Assembly (NCBI GenBank): GCA_025057155.1
Contig: JANWYD010000008.1
Coordinates: forward strand, 186,001-250,000
DNA length: 64,000 nucleotides
Direction of reading: 5' to 3'
DNA from: Chloroflexaceae bacterium
GTDB taxonomy: Bacteria; Chloroflexota; Chloroflexia; Chloroflexales; Chloroflexaceae
Position 1 is the stretch's first letter. Each line of letters starts with the position of its first letter. This document shows, one piece after another, positions 1 to 8,887 of this stretch. The notes below the pieces were generated by a model. The model searched no databases. It saw only the letters and a list, made by a program, of their open reading frames with translations, and was not told where the DNA came from. A program made the translations under genes and the position numbers.

Positions 1-1
1 G

Positions 2-1837
2 GTTGTTCAGACGGCCGAGCCGGTGCGCGAAACGGTGGTAGTGGTGGCCACCCCTGAAGCCGGCGCTGGCGCCTTCACCACGCCCCACCCGATCCTCGGC
101 GATCCGAAGGTGCGCCAGGCGATTGCCTACTGCACCAACCGCCGCGAGTTGATCCAGTCGGTCTATAACTACCTGACTCCCGAGCAGCAGGAACAACTGC
201 TCATGGACACCAACCTGCCCAGGACCCACTGGGCGGTGGCCACCGAGGCTGATGGGATTGTCACCTACCCCTTTGACCCGGAGAAGGGCAAGGCTCTGCT
301 TGAGGAAGCTGGCTGGAAACTCGAGGAGGGCCAGACGGTGCGCACCAAGGATGGTGTGCCGTTGAGCCTGGAGTTCACCACCACCAATGCCCAGTTCCGC
401 ATCACCTGGGCCACGGTGCTGGAAAAGCAACTGCTCGACAACTGCGGCATCCAGATCATCCGCAAGCATGCCCCGGGCTCCTGGTGGTTCGGCAGCGCCT
501 CGGGCCTGCGCCGGCGCGACTTTGAGCTTGGGGCCTTCGCCTGGGTGGGCGAGGCCGATCCGGGCGGGCGTTCGCTCTACGCCTGTGACCAGATCCCTCT
601 GCCCGAGAATAACTGGGAAGGCCAGAACTACATGGGCTGGTGCAACGAGGCGGCCAGCCGGGCGATCATCGCGGCCAATAACACCTTGAACCGTGAGGAG
701 CGCATCAAGAACTACAAGGCTTTCCAGGTGGAGTTCACCAAGGACATGGTCAGCCTGCCGCTGTTCCAGCGCCTGGAAGCCTACGCCTGGAACAAGGCCC
801 TCCAGAACCTGAAGCCCGACCCCACCGAGTACATCACCGCCAACGCCTACGAGTGGGCGCGCAGCGACAACGAGGATACGATTATCCTCGGCTTCACCCA
901 GGAGCCGGCCTCGATGTTCTCGCTGGTTGAGAGCGCCGCCGTACAGCGCCAGGCGGCCCAACTGGTTGGCGGCGTACTGCAAACGCAGTATAGCTATGAT
1001 TATCAACCCGTGCTGCAAGACGGCCTCTCCACGATCGAGAGCGGCAAGGCCAAGAATGAGGTGGTTGAGGTCAAGGAAGGCGATACGGTCTGGAGCGCCG
1101 ATGGCGAGGCCGTCGAACTCAAGCCGGGGGTCGAGATCGTCAACTCCGACGGCGAGACCATCACCTACCAGAGCGGCACGGTGAAGATGAACCGGCTCAC
1201 CGTGACCTACGACCTCGTCAAGGGCATTACCTGGTCCGATGGCGAGCCGCTGAAGAAGGCCGACATCGAACTGAGCGTGAAGATTAGCTGCGACCGCGAG
1301 TCGGGCGCCACTTCCTTCACCTTCTGCGACTCGCACCAGGGCGCCGAGGGGGTGAACGTGACCAGCGACACCAGCTACACGATCACCTTCCTGCCGGGCG
1401 TGCAGTGGCCGACCTACTTCCTGGCCCCCTACGGCGGCTATCCCTCCCACCAGACCATTTCGGACGGGCGCAAGCTGGCCGATGTGCCGGCCAAGGAGTG
1501 GGCGACCCTGCCGGAGGTTGCCGAGACGCCGCTGGGCTACGGCCCCTACATCCTCAAGGAGTGGAAGAAGGGCCAGAGCATGGTCTTTGAGGCCAACCCG
1601 AACTTCGTGCTCGGCGCGCCGAAGGTGAAGAATGTGATCATTCAGTTCTTCGGCGATACCAACGCTGCCGTAGCAGCGCTGTTGACCGGCGAGGTTGACA
1701 TCCTCGAGAAGGCCACCCTCGGCGCCGGCCCCGAGGTGGAGGCGGTGCTCAAGGCCGCGGCCGAGGGCAAGATCGAAGCCAAAACTGACGCCAGCCCGAC
1801 CTGGGAGCATATGGATATGAATCTGTTCGTGCGGTAA
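2..1837 (+). CDS. ABC transporter substrate-binding protein, family 5 (5' end outside window)
   Basis: Extracellular peptide/oligopeptide-binding protein (SBP_bac_5 type) that would deliver ligand to the permeases and ATPases encoded just downstream. The frame is open to the left edge, so the signal peptide and first part are missing. Residues 1 to about 285 look like a C-terminal lobe (motif KVRQAIAYCTNRRELI, then a helical region ending LPLFQRLEAYAW). From about residue 290 the sequence restarts like an N-terminal lobe (IILGFTQEPASM, WSDGEPLKKADI, GPYILKEWKKGQ, AALLTGEVDIL) and stops at EHMDMNLFVR, where a normal protein would enter its C-lobe. The visible order is therefore C-lobe then N-lobe, which implies a tandem or truncated duplicate. 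Family assignment is firm; the architecture is my reading of motif order. Confidence 0.88.
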   Translation, partial: VVQTAEPVRETVVVVATPEAGAGAFTTPHPILGDPKVRQAIAYCTNRRELIQSVYNYLTPEQQEQLLMDTNLPRTHWAVATEADGIVTYPFDPEKGKALLEEAGWKLEEGQTVRTKDGVPLSLEFTTTNAQFRITWATVLEKQLLDNCGIQIIRKHAPGSWWFGSASGLRRRDFELGAFAWVGEADPGGRSLYACDQIPLPENNWEGQNYMGWCNEAASRAIIAANNTLNREERIKNYKAFQVEFTKDMVSLPLFQRLEAYAWNKALQNLKPDPTEYITANAYEWARSDNEDTIILGFTQEPASMFSLVESAAVQRQAAQLVGGVLQTQYSYDYQPVLQDGLSTIESGKAKNEVVEVKEGDTVWSADGEAVELKPGVEIVNSDGETITYQSGTVKMNRLTVTYDLVKGITWSDGEPLKKADIELSVKISCDRESGATSFTFCDSHQGAEGVNVTSDTSYTITFLPGVQWPTYFLAPYGGYPSHQTISDGRKLADVPAKEWATLPEVAETPLGYGPYILKEWKKGQSMVFEANPNFVLGAPKVKNVIIQFFGDTNAAVAALLTGEVDILEKATLGAGPEVEAVLKAAAEGKIEAKTDASPTWEHMDMNLFVR

Positions 1838-2066
1838 GATTCAGGCGGCTGTGCCGCGTACTGGGACGAAGGGATGTTTCTGGGAGGGCGTGCCCCTCCC
1901 AGACCCTTCCTTTGGGAGAGGCATCGGGGAAACCTGGTTTCCCTGTGCCCCTCCAGGCGCCTGTCTTCACGTCAGGATGTTCCTGGAAAGGCAGAGCCCT
2001 TCCGGACCCTCCTGTGGGAGCTGTGTTCATCTCGTCATCGGGTGGCCTTACCCCCCAGAAAGAGCC
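1838..2066. repeat. Intergenic hairpin and GGGAAACC palindrome
   Basis: This gap between the binding protein and the first permease holds two palindromes. One is a 10-bp perfect stem (TCTGGGAGGG, 1879-1888, with its complement at 1894-1903). The other is GGGAAACC-T-GGTTTCCC at 1927-1943, followed by a tail (CTGTCTTCACGTCAGG, about 1961-1976) that recurs almost unchanged near 55221-55237. No T-run follows either stem, so they look more like REP-type sequences or processing sites than simple terminators. They may reduce read-through from the abundant binding protein into the permease genes. Confidence 0.7.
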
Positions 2067-3269
2067 ATGACCGCCTACCTCATCCGCCGGCTGTTCCAGA
2101 TGCTGATCGTCACCGTCCTCTCGGCGATGCTGGGCTACACTCTGTTGTACCTGGCGCCGGGGGGGCCGCTGGTGTTTTTGCAGCAGATGCAGAACACCGG
2201 TCAGAACCGCGTGAGCGAAGAAGATATTGCGCGCCTCAAGGCGCGCTACGAGCTTGATCTCTATCTGCCGGTGCGCTTCACCCGCTGGCTGATCGGCTTC
2301 CCCAGCGGGCCGGTACGCATCGGCGGGTGGTACCTGCTCCCGCCCGACATGGTGGTGGGCTGTGCCATCCCCGGGCAGGTGCGCCTGCGCTACCCCGACG
2401 GCAGGGTGGAAATTCGCGAAGAGGGCTGCGCCCGAGTGGTCACCCTGGCCGACCTGGAGAACCGCCCCGTCAGCCGCGGCATCCTCTTTGGCGATTTTGG
2501 CCTCTCCCAGCAGATCGCCCGCGACCGTCCGGTGAGCGACCTGTTGATGAGCCGCCTGCCCTACACCCTGTGGCTGATGGGCGTGTCCACCCTGCTGGCG
2601 ATCCTGATCGGCGTGCCGTTGGGGATCTATTCGGCGGTGCGGCAGTATTCGCGCTTTGACTACGCGATGACCACCATCACCTTCATCGGCTCGTCGCTGC
2701 CGACTCTGTTCATGGGGGTGATGGCCATTCTGATCTTCTCCGTGCTCGCCAAGGAGGCCGGATTACCCTACCTGCCCTCCGGCGGCGCGGAGGCGGAGCG
2801 GGGCTACACCGTTCCCTGGATCGGCAGGGTGGAGGCCCGCTCGTTGCTGGATCGCCTCCTGCGCTTCATTATGCCCGTCAGTGTGCTGACGTTCTTCAAC
2901 ATCGCCGGCTGGAGCCGCTTCGTGCGCGCCAGCATGCTCGAGGTGCTGCGGCAGGACTACGTGCGCACCGCGCGGGCCAAGGGGGTGCGCGAGCAGCTGG
3001 TGATCACCAAGCACGCCCTGCGCAACGCGCTGATCCCCTTCATCACGCTGCTGGCCGGGGTGCTGCCGACGCTGGTGGCCGGCGCGGCGATCACCGAGTC
3101 GGTCTTTAACTGGCCGGGCATGGGCCGGCTGCTGGTTGACGCCCTCGAGCGCAGCGACTACACCGTGGCTATGGCGATTCTGTTTATCAGCACCGTGCTG
3201 GTATTGATCGGCTATTTAATCTCAGATATTCTATATACAATTGTCGATCCCCGAATCCGGCTCTCGTGA
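2067..3269 (+). CDS. Peptide ABC transporter permease, DppB/OppB family
   Basis: First membrane subunit of the peptide importer, 400 aa. The ATG at 2067 is preferred over the longer upstream frame because the usual permease N-terminus (MTAYLIRRLFQMLIV, first membrane helix) starts there and the upstream part reads through intergenic palindromes. The EAA-type coupling loop is visible (ARAKGVREQLVITKHALRNA), followed by the conserved final helices and the C-terminus YTIVDPRIRLS. It is longer than a usual DppB (about 320-340 aa) because of an insertion at about residues 80-135 containing two cysteines (VVGCAIPGQ, REEGCARVV), probably extracellular. The next permease follows 13 bases downstream. 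Confidence 0.93.
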   Translation: MTAYLIRRLFQMLIVTVLSAMLGYTLLYLAPGGPLVFLQQMQNTGQNRVSEEDIARLKARYELDLYLPVRFTRWLIGFPSGPVRIGGWYLLPPDMVVGCAIPGQVRLRYPDGRVEIREEGCARVVTLADLENRPVSRGILFGDFGLSQQIARDRPVSDLLMSRLPYTLWLMGVSTLLAILIGVPLGIYSAVRQYSRFDYAMTTITFIGSSLPTLFMGVMAILIFSVLAKEAGLPYLPSGGAEAERGYTVPWIGRVEARSLLDRLLRFIMPVSVLTFFNIAGWSRFVRASMLEVLRQDYVRTARAKGVREQLVITKHALRNALIPFITLLAGVLPTLVAGAAITESVFNWPGMGRLLVDALERSDYTVAMAILFISTVLVLIGYLISDILYTIVDPRIRLS

Positions 3270-3282
3270 GGAGCAACATTCG

Positions 3283-4281
3283 ATGGCCACAACCACCTCG
3301 GCGGTTCCCGAAGCCGCCGAACGCGCGCAGCCGCGTTCCGAAGGCCAGTGGGCGGTGGTCTTCCGACGCTTTCGGCGTCACCGCCTGGCGATGATCAGCC
3401 TGGCCGTCCTGGCAGCGATCTTCGGCGCGTCGCTCCTGGCGCCCTGGATCGCCCCCTTCCCCCGCGACGACATCGGGCTGGACCGCGTGGCCCTGCCGCC
3501 GATGAGCGTTGATCCGGAGAACGGCAAGCTGCATATCCTTGGCACCGACCACCTGGGGCGCGATTTCTTCACCCGCGTGATCTACGCTGCCCGCGTCTCG
3601 CTCATGGTCGCCATTTCGGTAACCGTGCTGGTGGCAATCATCGGCACCATCCTGGGCTTGCTGGCCGGCTACTTCGGCGGCTGGACCGACAATCTGATTA
3701 GCCGGGTGACGGAGTTTGTCGCCACTATTCCCGATCTTCCAATCTTGCTGATTCTCAGCGCGATTATGGTCCAGAACGACGATCTGATCGCCCTGCCGGG
3801 ATGGATCATCGGGCCGGTGGCCTGGATCATGGCCGTGCCGCTGCGCGAGGCCACCCAGGTGACGCTGCTGATCCTGGTGCTGGCGTCGCTGGGCTGGGTC
3901 GGCATAGCGCGCCTGATGCGCGGCATGGTGCTCCAGGTGCGCGAAATGCAGTACATCGAGTCGGCGCGGGCGCTCGGTGGCGCCAATGCCTGGATCCTGG
4001 GCAAGCACGTCTTTCCCAACGCCTTCCCGCCGTTGATCGTGGCTTTCACGCTGGGTCTCAACTCCGCCCTGGTCAGCGAGGTGTCGATCAGCTTCCTTGG
4101 CTTCGGCGTGCAGGACCCAACGCCCACCTGGGGCAATATGATGGGCTTCGCCACCAGCTACATGTTCAACCATCCCTGGATGCCGCTCATCCCCGGCCTG
4201 CCGATCTTCCTCTGTTCGCTGGCCTTTAATTTTGTAGGTGATGGCTTGCGAGACGCGCTGGATCCGCGGTTGAAGATTTGA
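3283..4281 (+). CDS. Peptide ABC transporter permease, DppC/OppC family
   Basis: Second membrane subunit of the peptide importer, 332 aa, pairing with the DppB-type protein upstream. The ATG at 3283 is chosen because GTGAGGAG lies just upstream at a usual distance; a TTG at 3241 in the same frame overlaps the previous gene and has no ribosome site. The N-terminal OppC region (FRRFRRHRLAMISLAVL) is followed by the family landmark GTDHLGRDFFTRVIYAARVS, an EAA loop (ARALGGANAWILGKHVFPNA) and the C-terminal GDGLRDALDPRL. The order DppB-DppC-DppD-DppF is standard for this importer class. Confidence 0.94.
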   Translation: MATTTSAVPEAAERAQPRSEGQWAVVFRRFRRHRLAMISLAVLAAIFGASLLAPWIAPFPRDDIGLDRVALPPMSVDPENGKLHILGTDHLGRDFFTRVIYAARVSLMVAISVTVLVAIIGTILGLLAGYFGGWTDNLISRVTEFVATIPDLPILLILSAIMVQNDDLIALPGWIIGPVAWIMAVPLREATQVTLLILVLASLGWVGIARLMRGMVLQVREMQYIESARALGGANAWILGKHVFPNAFPPLIVAFTLGLNSALVSEVSISFLGFGVQDPTPTWGNMMGFATSYMFNHPWMPLIPGLPIFLCSLAFNFVGDGLRDALDPRLKI

Positions 4282-4313
4282 GGCGAGTGCAGGAGGGTTC
4301 CGGAAGGGCGCAT

Positions 4314-4541
4314 CCCTCCCGGAAAACCTCCTCTCACCCCGTCGTCGCGCGGCGAAGCCGCGCCGTACCAGAAAAGAAAAACACCGGGGCCGGAGGCCCT
4401 CGCAACCCCGACGCCCGTGTGAGGAGGGCCTGGGAGGGCGTAGCCCTCCCAGGAACACCCTGACGCCTGTGTGGGAAGGGCGCAGGAGGGCGTAGCCCTC
4501 CCGGAAAACCTCCTCTCACCCCGTCGTCGCGCGGCGAAGCC
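4314..4541. repeat. 46-bp direct repeat with GGAGGGC-GTA-GCCCTCC hairpins between dppC and dppD types
   Basis: An identical 46-base sequence occurs at 4314-4359 and 4496-4541, a spacing of 182 bases. It begins CCCTCCCGGAAAACC and ends CGCGGCGAAGCC. Between the copies are perfect stems: CCTGGGAGGGC (4429-4439) with its complement at 4443-4453, loop GTA, and GGAGGGC (4485-4491) with its complement at 4495-4501, loop GTA. The gap looks like a local duplication of a palindromic unit. Its position between permease and ATPase genes suggests an effect on relative expression, but that is inference. Confidence 0.75.
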
Positions 4542-4574
4542 CTGTGCAGTCTGATAAGGAAAGAGAAAAAACCA

Positions 4575-5602
<1,028 letters not shown>

Positions 5603-5606
<4 letters not shown>

Positions 5607-6601
5607 GCGTCTCGGCGCCTGCGGGCGATCCCGGGGTTTTGCTGGAAGTCAACAACCTGGTCAAGCATTTTCCGATCAAGGGCGGGGTATTGCGCCGCAC
5701 CGTCGGGCACGTCAAAGCGGTGGACGGGGTGAGCTTCTTTATTCGCCGCGGCGAGACCCTGGGCCTGGTCGGCGAGAGCGGCTGCGGCAAGACCACCACC
5801 GGGCGCACAGTGCTGCGTCTGGAACGGGCCACCTCCGGCGAGGTGCTCTTCGAGGGCAAAGACGTGCTCAGGGCCAACCGGAAGCAGTTGAAGGCCCTGC
5901 GCCGGGATATGCAGATCGTCTTTCAGGACCCCTACGCCTCGCTCGACCCGCGCCTGACGATCGGCGAGAGCGTGGCCGAAGGACTGGTGATCCACGGCAT
6001 CGGCACGCCCGCCGAGCGGCGCGAGCGCGTGCGCGAGGTGCTGGCCCGCGTGGGCCTGCACGCCAGCCACATGAGCCGCTTCCCGCACGAGTTCTCCGGC
6101 GGGCAGCGGCAGCGCATCGGCATCGCCCGCGCCCTGATCATGGAACCCAAGCTCATCGTCTGCGACGAGCCGGTCAGCGCCCTGGACGTCTCGATCCAGT
6201 CGCAGGTGCTCAACCTGCTCAAGAATCTGCAACGGGAGTTCGGGTTGACCTACCTGTTCATCGCCCACAATCTGGCCGTGGTGGAACACATCAGCGACCG
6301 GGTGGGGGTGATGTACCTGGGCAAGCTGGTGGAACTGGCGGGGCGCGACGATCTGTTCCGCGAACCGCTGCACCCCTACACGAAGGCGCTGATCTCGGCC
6401 ATTCCCTACCCCGATCCGACGCGCCGCCGCGAGCGGATCGTGCTCCAGGGCGACGTGCCCAGCCCGATCAACCCCCCCGCGGGCTGCCGCTTCCACCCGC
6501 GCTGCTGGATCGCCCGCGATATCTGCAAGGAGCAGGAACCGGCCTTCGAGGAAAAGAGGAAGGGCCACTGGGCGGCCTGCCATTTTGCCGGGCAGTTCTG
6601 A
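5603..6601 (+). CDS. Peptide ABC transporter ATP-binding protein, DppF/OppF family
   Basis: Second nucleotide-binding subunit of the importer, 332 aa, last gene of the five-gene set. It has Walker A GESGCGKT, signature FSGGQRQRI, Walker [13 protein letters not shown], switch histidine in [12 protein letters not shown] and the C-terminal [15 protein letters not shown] extension of oligopeptide ATPases. Its ATG overlaps the stop of the preceding ATPase gene. A perfect hairpin follows 20 bases after the stop, so this is likely the end of the operon. Confidence 0.95.
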
Positions 6602-6620
6602 TTGTGGGGCAATCCGGCTG

Positions 6621-6649
6621 TGTAGGGCAATCCTGAGGATTGCCCTACA
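6621..6649. terminator. Perfect 13-bp hairpin after the peptide importer operon
   Basis: TGTAGGGCAATCC (6621-6633), loop TGA, then the exact complement at 6637-6649. There is no clear T-run after it. It belongs to a set of perfect stems with three-base loops found at gene ends here, and its core GGCAATCC-nnn-GGATTGCC resembles those at 18681 and 23580. It may stop transcription from the importer operon or protect its 3' end. Confidence 0.65.
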
Positions 6650-6691
6650 GGACTTGTGCTTCTCCTATTTCACCTCAAGAGACTGAACACC

Positions 6692-7471
6692 ATGAGTGAA
6701 CTGGTACTCATCGAACGGAACGGCCCTCTGGCCACGGTGACTCTGAATCGCCCGGAAGTGCACAATGCCTTCAACGCACAGGTGATCGCCGAGCTGCACA
6801 CCGCCTGCACGGCGCTGCGGAGCGAGACCGGGCTGCGCGCCGTGGTGCTGCGGGGCGCCGGGCCGTCGTTCTGCGCCGGGGCCGACCTGCACTGGATGCG
6901 CGAGAGCCTGAACTACACCCACGCCGAGAACCTGGCCGACGCGGCGCGCCTTGACGCGATGTTGGAGGCCCTCAATACGCTGCCCGTGGCGGTGATCGGG
7001 CGGGTGCACGGCGCCGCCCTTGGCGGGGGCGTGGGTCTGACAGCCTGCTGCGACGTGGTGGTGGCCGCCGAGGAGGCCAGTTTTGGCTTCACCGAGGCGC
7101 GCCTGGGGCTGCTGCCGGCGGTGATCGCCCGCTATGTGACGCCGAAGATCGGCCCGGGGCACGCGCGGGCGCTTTTCGTCACCGCGCGCCGCTTCAGCGC
7201 GCAGCAGGCCGCGGCAATCGGCCTGGTCCACGAGGTGACCCCCGCCGAGGAACTGGACGCGGCGGTCGAGCGGGTGATTGAGGCCGTGCTTGCCTGCGGG
7301 CCGGGGGCCGTGGCCGCCTCCAAGGCCCTGGTAAGCGCCGTGACCACCCTGCCCCCCGCCGAGGCCCGCGAGTATGCGATCAGCGCCATCGCCGCCGCCC
7401 GCACCGGCTCTGAGGGCCAGGAGGGCCTGCGGGCGTTCCTGGAGAAGCGCCGACCGGGGTGGGCAGGGTAG
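6692..7471 (+). CDS. Enoyl-CoA hydratase/isomerase family protein (methylglutaconyl-CoA hydratase-like)
   Basis: Crotonase-fold protein of 259 aa, cytosolic, acting on CoA thioesters. Oxyanion-hole regions are visible (SFCAGADLHWM and HGAALGGGVGL). The segment GGGVGLTACCD with FGFTEARLGLLPAVIARYV resembles LiuC-type methylglutaconyl-CoA hydratases of leucine breakdown more than classical enoyl-CoA hydratases: the first catalytic glutamate position of the classical enzyme is glycine here, while the second (FTEARLG) is kept. The ATG at 6692 is preferred over an in-frame GTG at 6656 that overlaps the hairpin region. No other leucine-degradation genes are next to it, so the substrate is uncertain. 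Confidence 0.85.
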   Translation: MSELVLIERNGPLATVTLNRPEVHNAFNAQVIAELHTACTALRSETGLRAVVLRGAGPSFCAGADLHWMRESLNYTHAENLADAARLDAMLEALNTLPVAVIGRVHGAALGGGVGLTACCDVVVAAEEASFGFTEARLGLLPAVIARYVTPKIGPGHARALFVTARRFSAQQAAAIGLVHEVTPAEELDAAVERVIEAVLACGPGAVAASKALVSAVTTLPPAEAREYAISAIAAARTGSEGQEGLRAFLEKRRPGWAG

Positions 7472-7542
7472 GTGTGGAGGTGTGGAGGTGTGGAGGTGTG
7501 GAGGTGTGGAGGTGTGGAGGTGTGGAGGTGTGGAGGTGTGGA
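7471..7542 (+). repeat. Tandem repeat, nine exact copies of GGTGTGGA
   Basis: Nine uninterrupted copies of the 8-base unit GGTGTGGA begin at the last base of the crotonase stop codon and end at 7542. The reverse complement (TCCACACC) forms five copies at 8845-8884, and scattered partial copies lie at 8257-8283. The unit length is not a multiple of three and no gene covers it, so it is a simple-sequence tract that probably varies in copy number between strains. Confidence 0.95.
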
Positions 7543-7609
7543 GGCGTAATGGGATGGTTTTACAACTCTACAGCTCTACAACTCTGCGCTTTCACAGAGT
7601 AATCTAGAT

Positions 7610-8248
7610 ATGAAACATCCCAACGTCTACCTCATCGGCCTGACCGGCGGCATCGCCTGTGGCAAGAGCACCGTGCTGGCCATGCTCGCCGATCTCGGCG
7701 CGCGCACCATTGACGCCGATCGCGTGACCCACGACCTGCAGGCCCCAGGCATGCCCGTATACGAGCAGATCGTTGCGGCCTTTCCCGAAGCCGCACCGGA
7801 ACCCGGCGCCCCCCTCGACCGGCGCCGGCTGGCGGCGCTGGTCTTCAGCGATCCGCAGCGGCTGCGCCAGTTGGAGCAGATTGTGCATCCGGCGGTGCGG
7901 CTTGAGCTACGCAACTTCATCGAAGCGGTGGGCCGGGCCGCCGGACCCGCCGAGCGCCCGGTGGTGGTGATTGACGTTGTCAAACTGATTGAGTCGGGCT
8001 GGGCGCAGGTATGTGACGAGGTGTGGGTGGTGACCGCCCCAGAGGAGCAGCAGGTGAGCCGGCTCATGGCCACGCGGGGCATGAGCGAGGCCGAGGCGCG
8101 GCAACGCATCGGCGCTCAGACGTCTCAGGCGGAGCGTCTGGCCCACGCCACGGTGGTGATTGACAATGGCGACTCGCTTGCCGCCACCCGCGCGCAGGTT
8201 GAGGCGGCCTGGCAGGCGATGCTGCGGCGGAAGGAGGCGCGGAGGTGA
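7610..8248 (+). CDS. coaE: Dephospho-CoA kinase
   Basis: Catalyses the last step of coenzyme A synthesis, ATP-dependent phosphorylation of the 3'-hydroxyl of dephospho-CoA, in the cytosol. The protein is 212 aa, a normal length. The P-loop is GLTGGIACGKST (residues 10-21), followed by the CoaE landmarks IDADRVTHDL, the region LEQIVHPAVR and the lid-like segment SRLMATRGMSEAEARQRI. Start ATG at 7610. It stands alone between two clusters of the GGTGTGGA-type tandem repeat, with no neighbour from the CoA pathway. Assignment is secure. Confidence 0.96.
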   Translation: MKHPNVYLIGLTGGIACGKSTVLAMLADLGARTIDADRVTHDLQAPGMPVYEQIVAAFPEAAPEPGAPLDRRRLAALVFSDPQRLRQLEQIVHPAVRLELRNFIEAVGRAAGPAERPVVVIDVVKLIESGWAQVCDEVWVVTAPEEQQVSRLMATRGMSEAEARQRIGAQTSQAERLAHATVVIDNGDSLAATRAQVEAAWQAMLRRKEARR

Positions 8249-8344
8249 GCGCCTTGTGGAGATGTAGAGCTGTGGAGGTGTGTTTTTAAATATAAACTTT
8301 TAATGGGGATTTAAATAGTCTGTGCACTACGTTTCCCGGTGTTT

Positions 8345-8462
8345 GTCACCCGAGCCCTTCGACTGCGCTCAGGGTAAACTCCGCGAGGGGTCTACCGCAC
8401 CAGGAGGCGGAAGATGCTTCCCCTTCGCTTCGCTCAGGGCTTCGGCTTCTTCGCTCAGCATG
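8345..8462. repeat. Dispersed imperfect inverted repeat, copy of the element at 20950
   Basis: A block beginning GTCACC and ending GCTCAGCATGAC, with an internal GATGCTTCCCCTTCG segment, is shared with 20950-21032. The ends are imperfect inverted repeats. It lies in the long non-coding stretch after coaE. No open frame in it looks coding. Which strand is functional, if any, is unknown. Confidence 0.6.
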
Positions 8463-8540
8463 ACCGGGCGAGCGAAATACCGGAAAACTACATTCACAGA
8501 CTACTAGGTTTTTCGGTAACCCCGCCCCCTCCCCAACCCC

Positions 8541-8713
8541 TCTCAGGTGTAGGGTTTTTCGAGCGAGAAGGGGTTTTCGGCATTCCAATGCGCTTCCGAT
8601 CCTCACCCCCCTGCCCCCCTCTCCACCTATGGTGGAGAGGGGGAGTTGGGCGTCCCAATGCCCCAGATCGCGAATGTGACGCGAGGATGTGCCGGAAAAC
8701 CCTACACCTGAGA
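8541..8713. mobile_element. MITE-like element, copy A (173 bp)
   Basis: The ends are perfect 18-base inverted repeats (TCTCAGGTGTAGGGTTTT at 8541-8558, complement at 8696-8713). The centre is a perfect 13-bp stem, CCCCCTCTCCACC (8615-8627) with its complement at 8631-8643, loop TAT. An 11-base direct repeat CTCCCCAACCC flanks it (8529-8539 and 8715-8725) and could be a target-site duplication. A second copy lies at 11811-11985. No transposase is encoded, so it would depend on an enzyme elsewhere. Confidence 0.7.
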
Positions 8714-8820
8714 ACTCCCCAACCCTCCCCCGCTGCGGGAGGAAGCCCGGCGCCTTCCCCCAACGGGGGGAGGTTGGGAGGGGGGCGGAAGTGCAAGGAA
8801 ACGTCATCCACAGCCTGTTA
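8714..8820. repeat. C/G-rich palindromic repeat next to MITE copy A
   Basis: A C-rich then G-rich palindromic block (AACCCTCCCCCGCTG to GGTTGGGAGGGGGGCGGAA) with tail GCAAGGAAACGTC. Related blocks occur uninterrupted at 10976-11098 and, in diverged form, at 11986-12075. Comparison with the uninterrupted copy suggests that the MITE-like element inserted into this repeat. Confidence 0.6.
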
Positions 8821-8844
8821 AGGGATCTGAAAACGCCTCACACC

Positions 8845-8884
8845 TCCACACCTCCACACCTCCACACCTCCACACCTCCACACC
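8845..8884 (-). repeat. Tandem repeat, five exact copies of TCCACACC
   Basis: Five exact copies of TCCACACC, the reverse complement of the nine-copy tract at 7471-7542. It lies just beyond the 3' end of the minus-strand amidohydrolase gene (stop at 8888). The two tracts bracket coaE in inverted orientation. Confidence 0.95.
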
Positions 8885-8887
8885 CCC

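Noticed and set aside
1838-2066. Frameshifted remainder of the binding protein's second C-lobe
   Set aside because: I looked in the other frames after the stop; the sequence is palindromic repeat DNA with no C-lobe motif.
7471-8884. CRISPR array
   Set aside because: The repeats are 8 bases long and directly adjacent, without spacers, and no cas gene is present.
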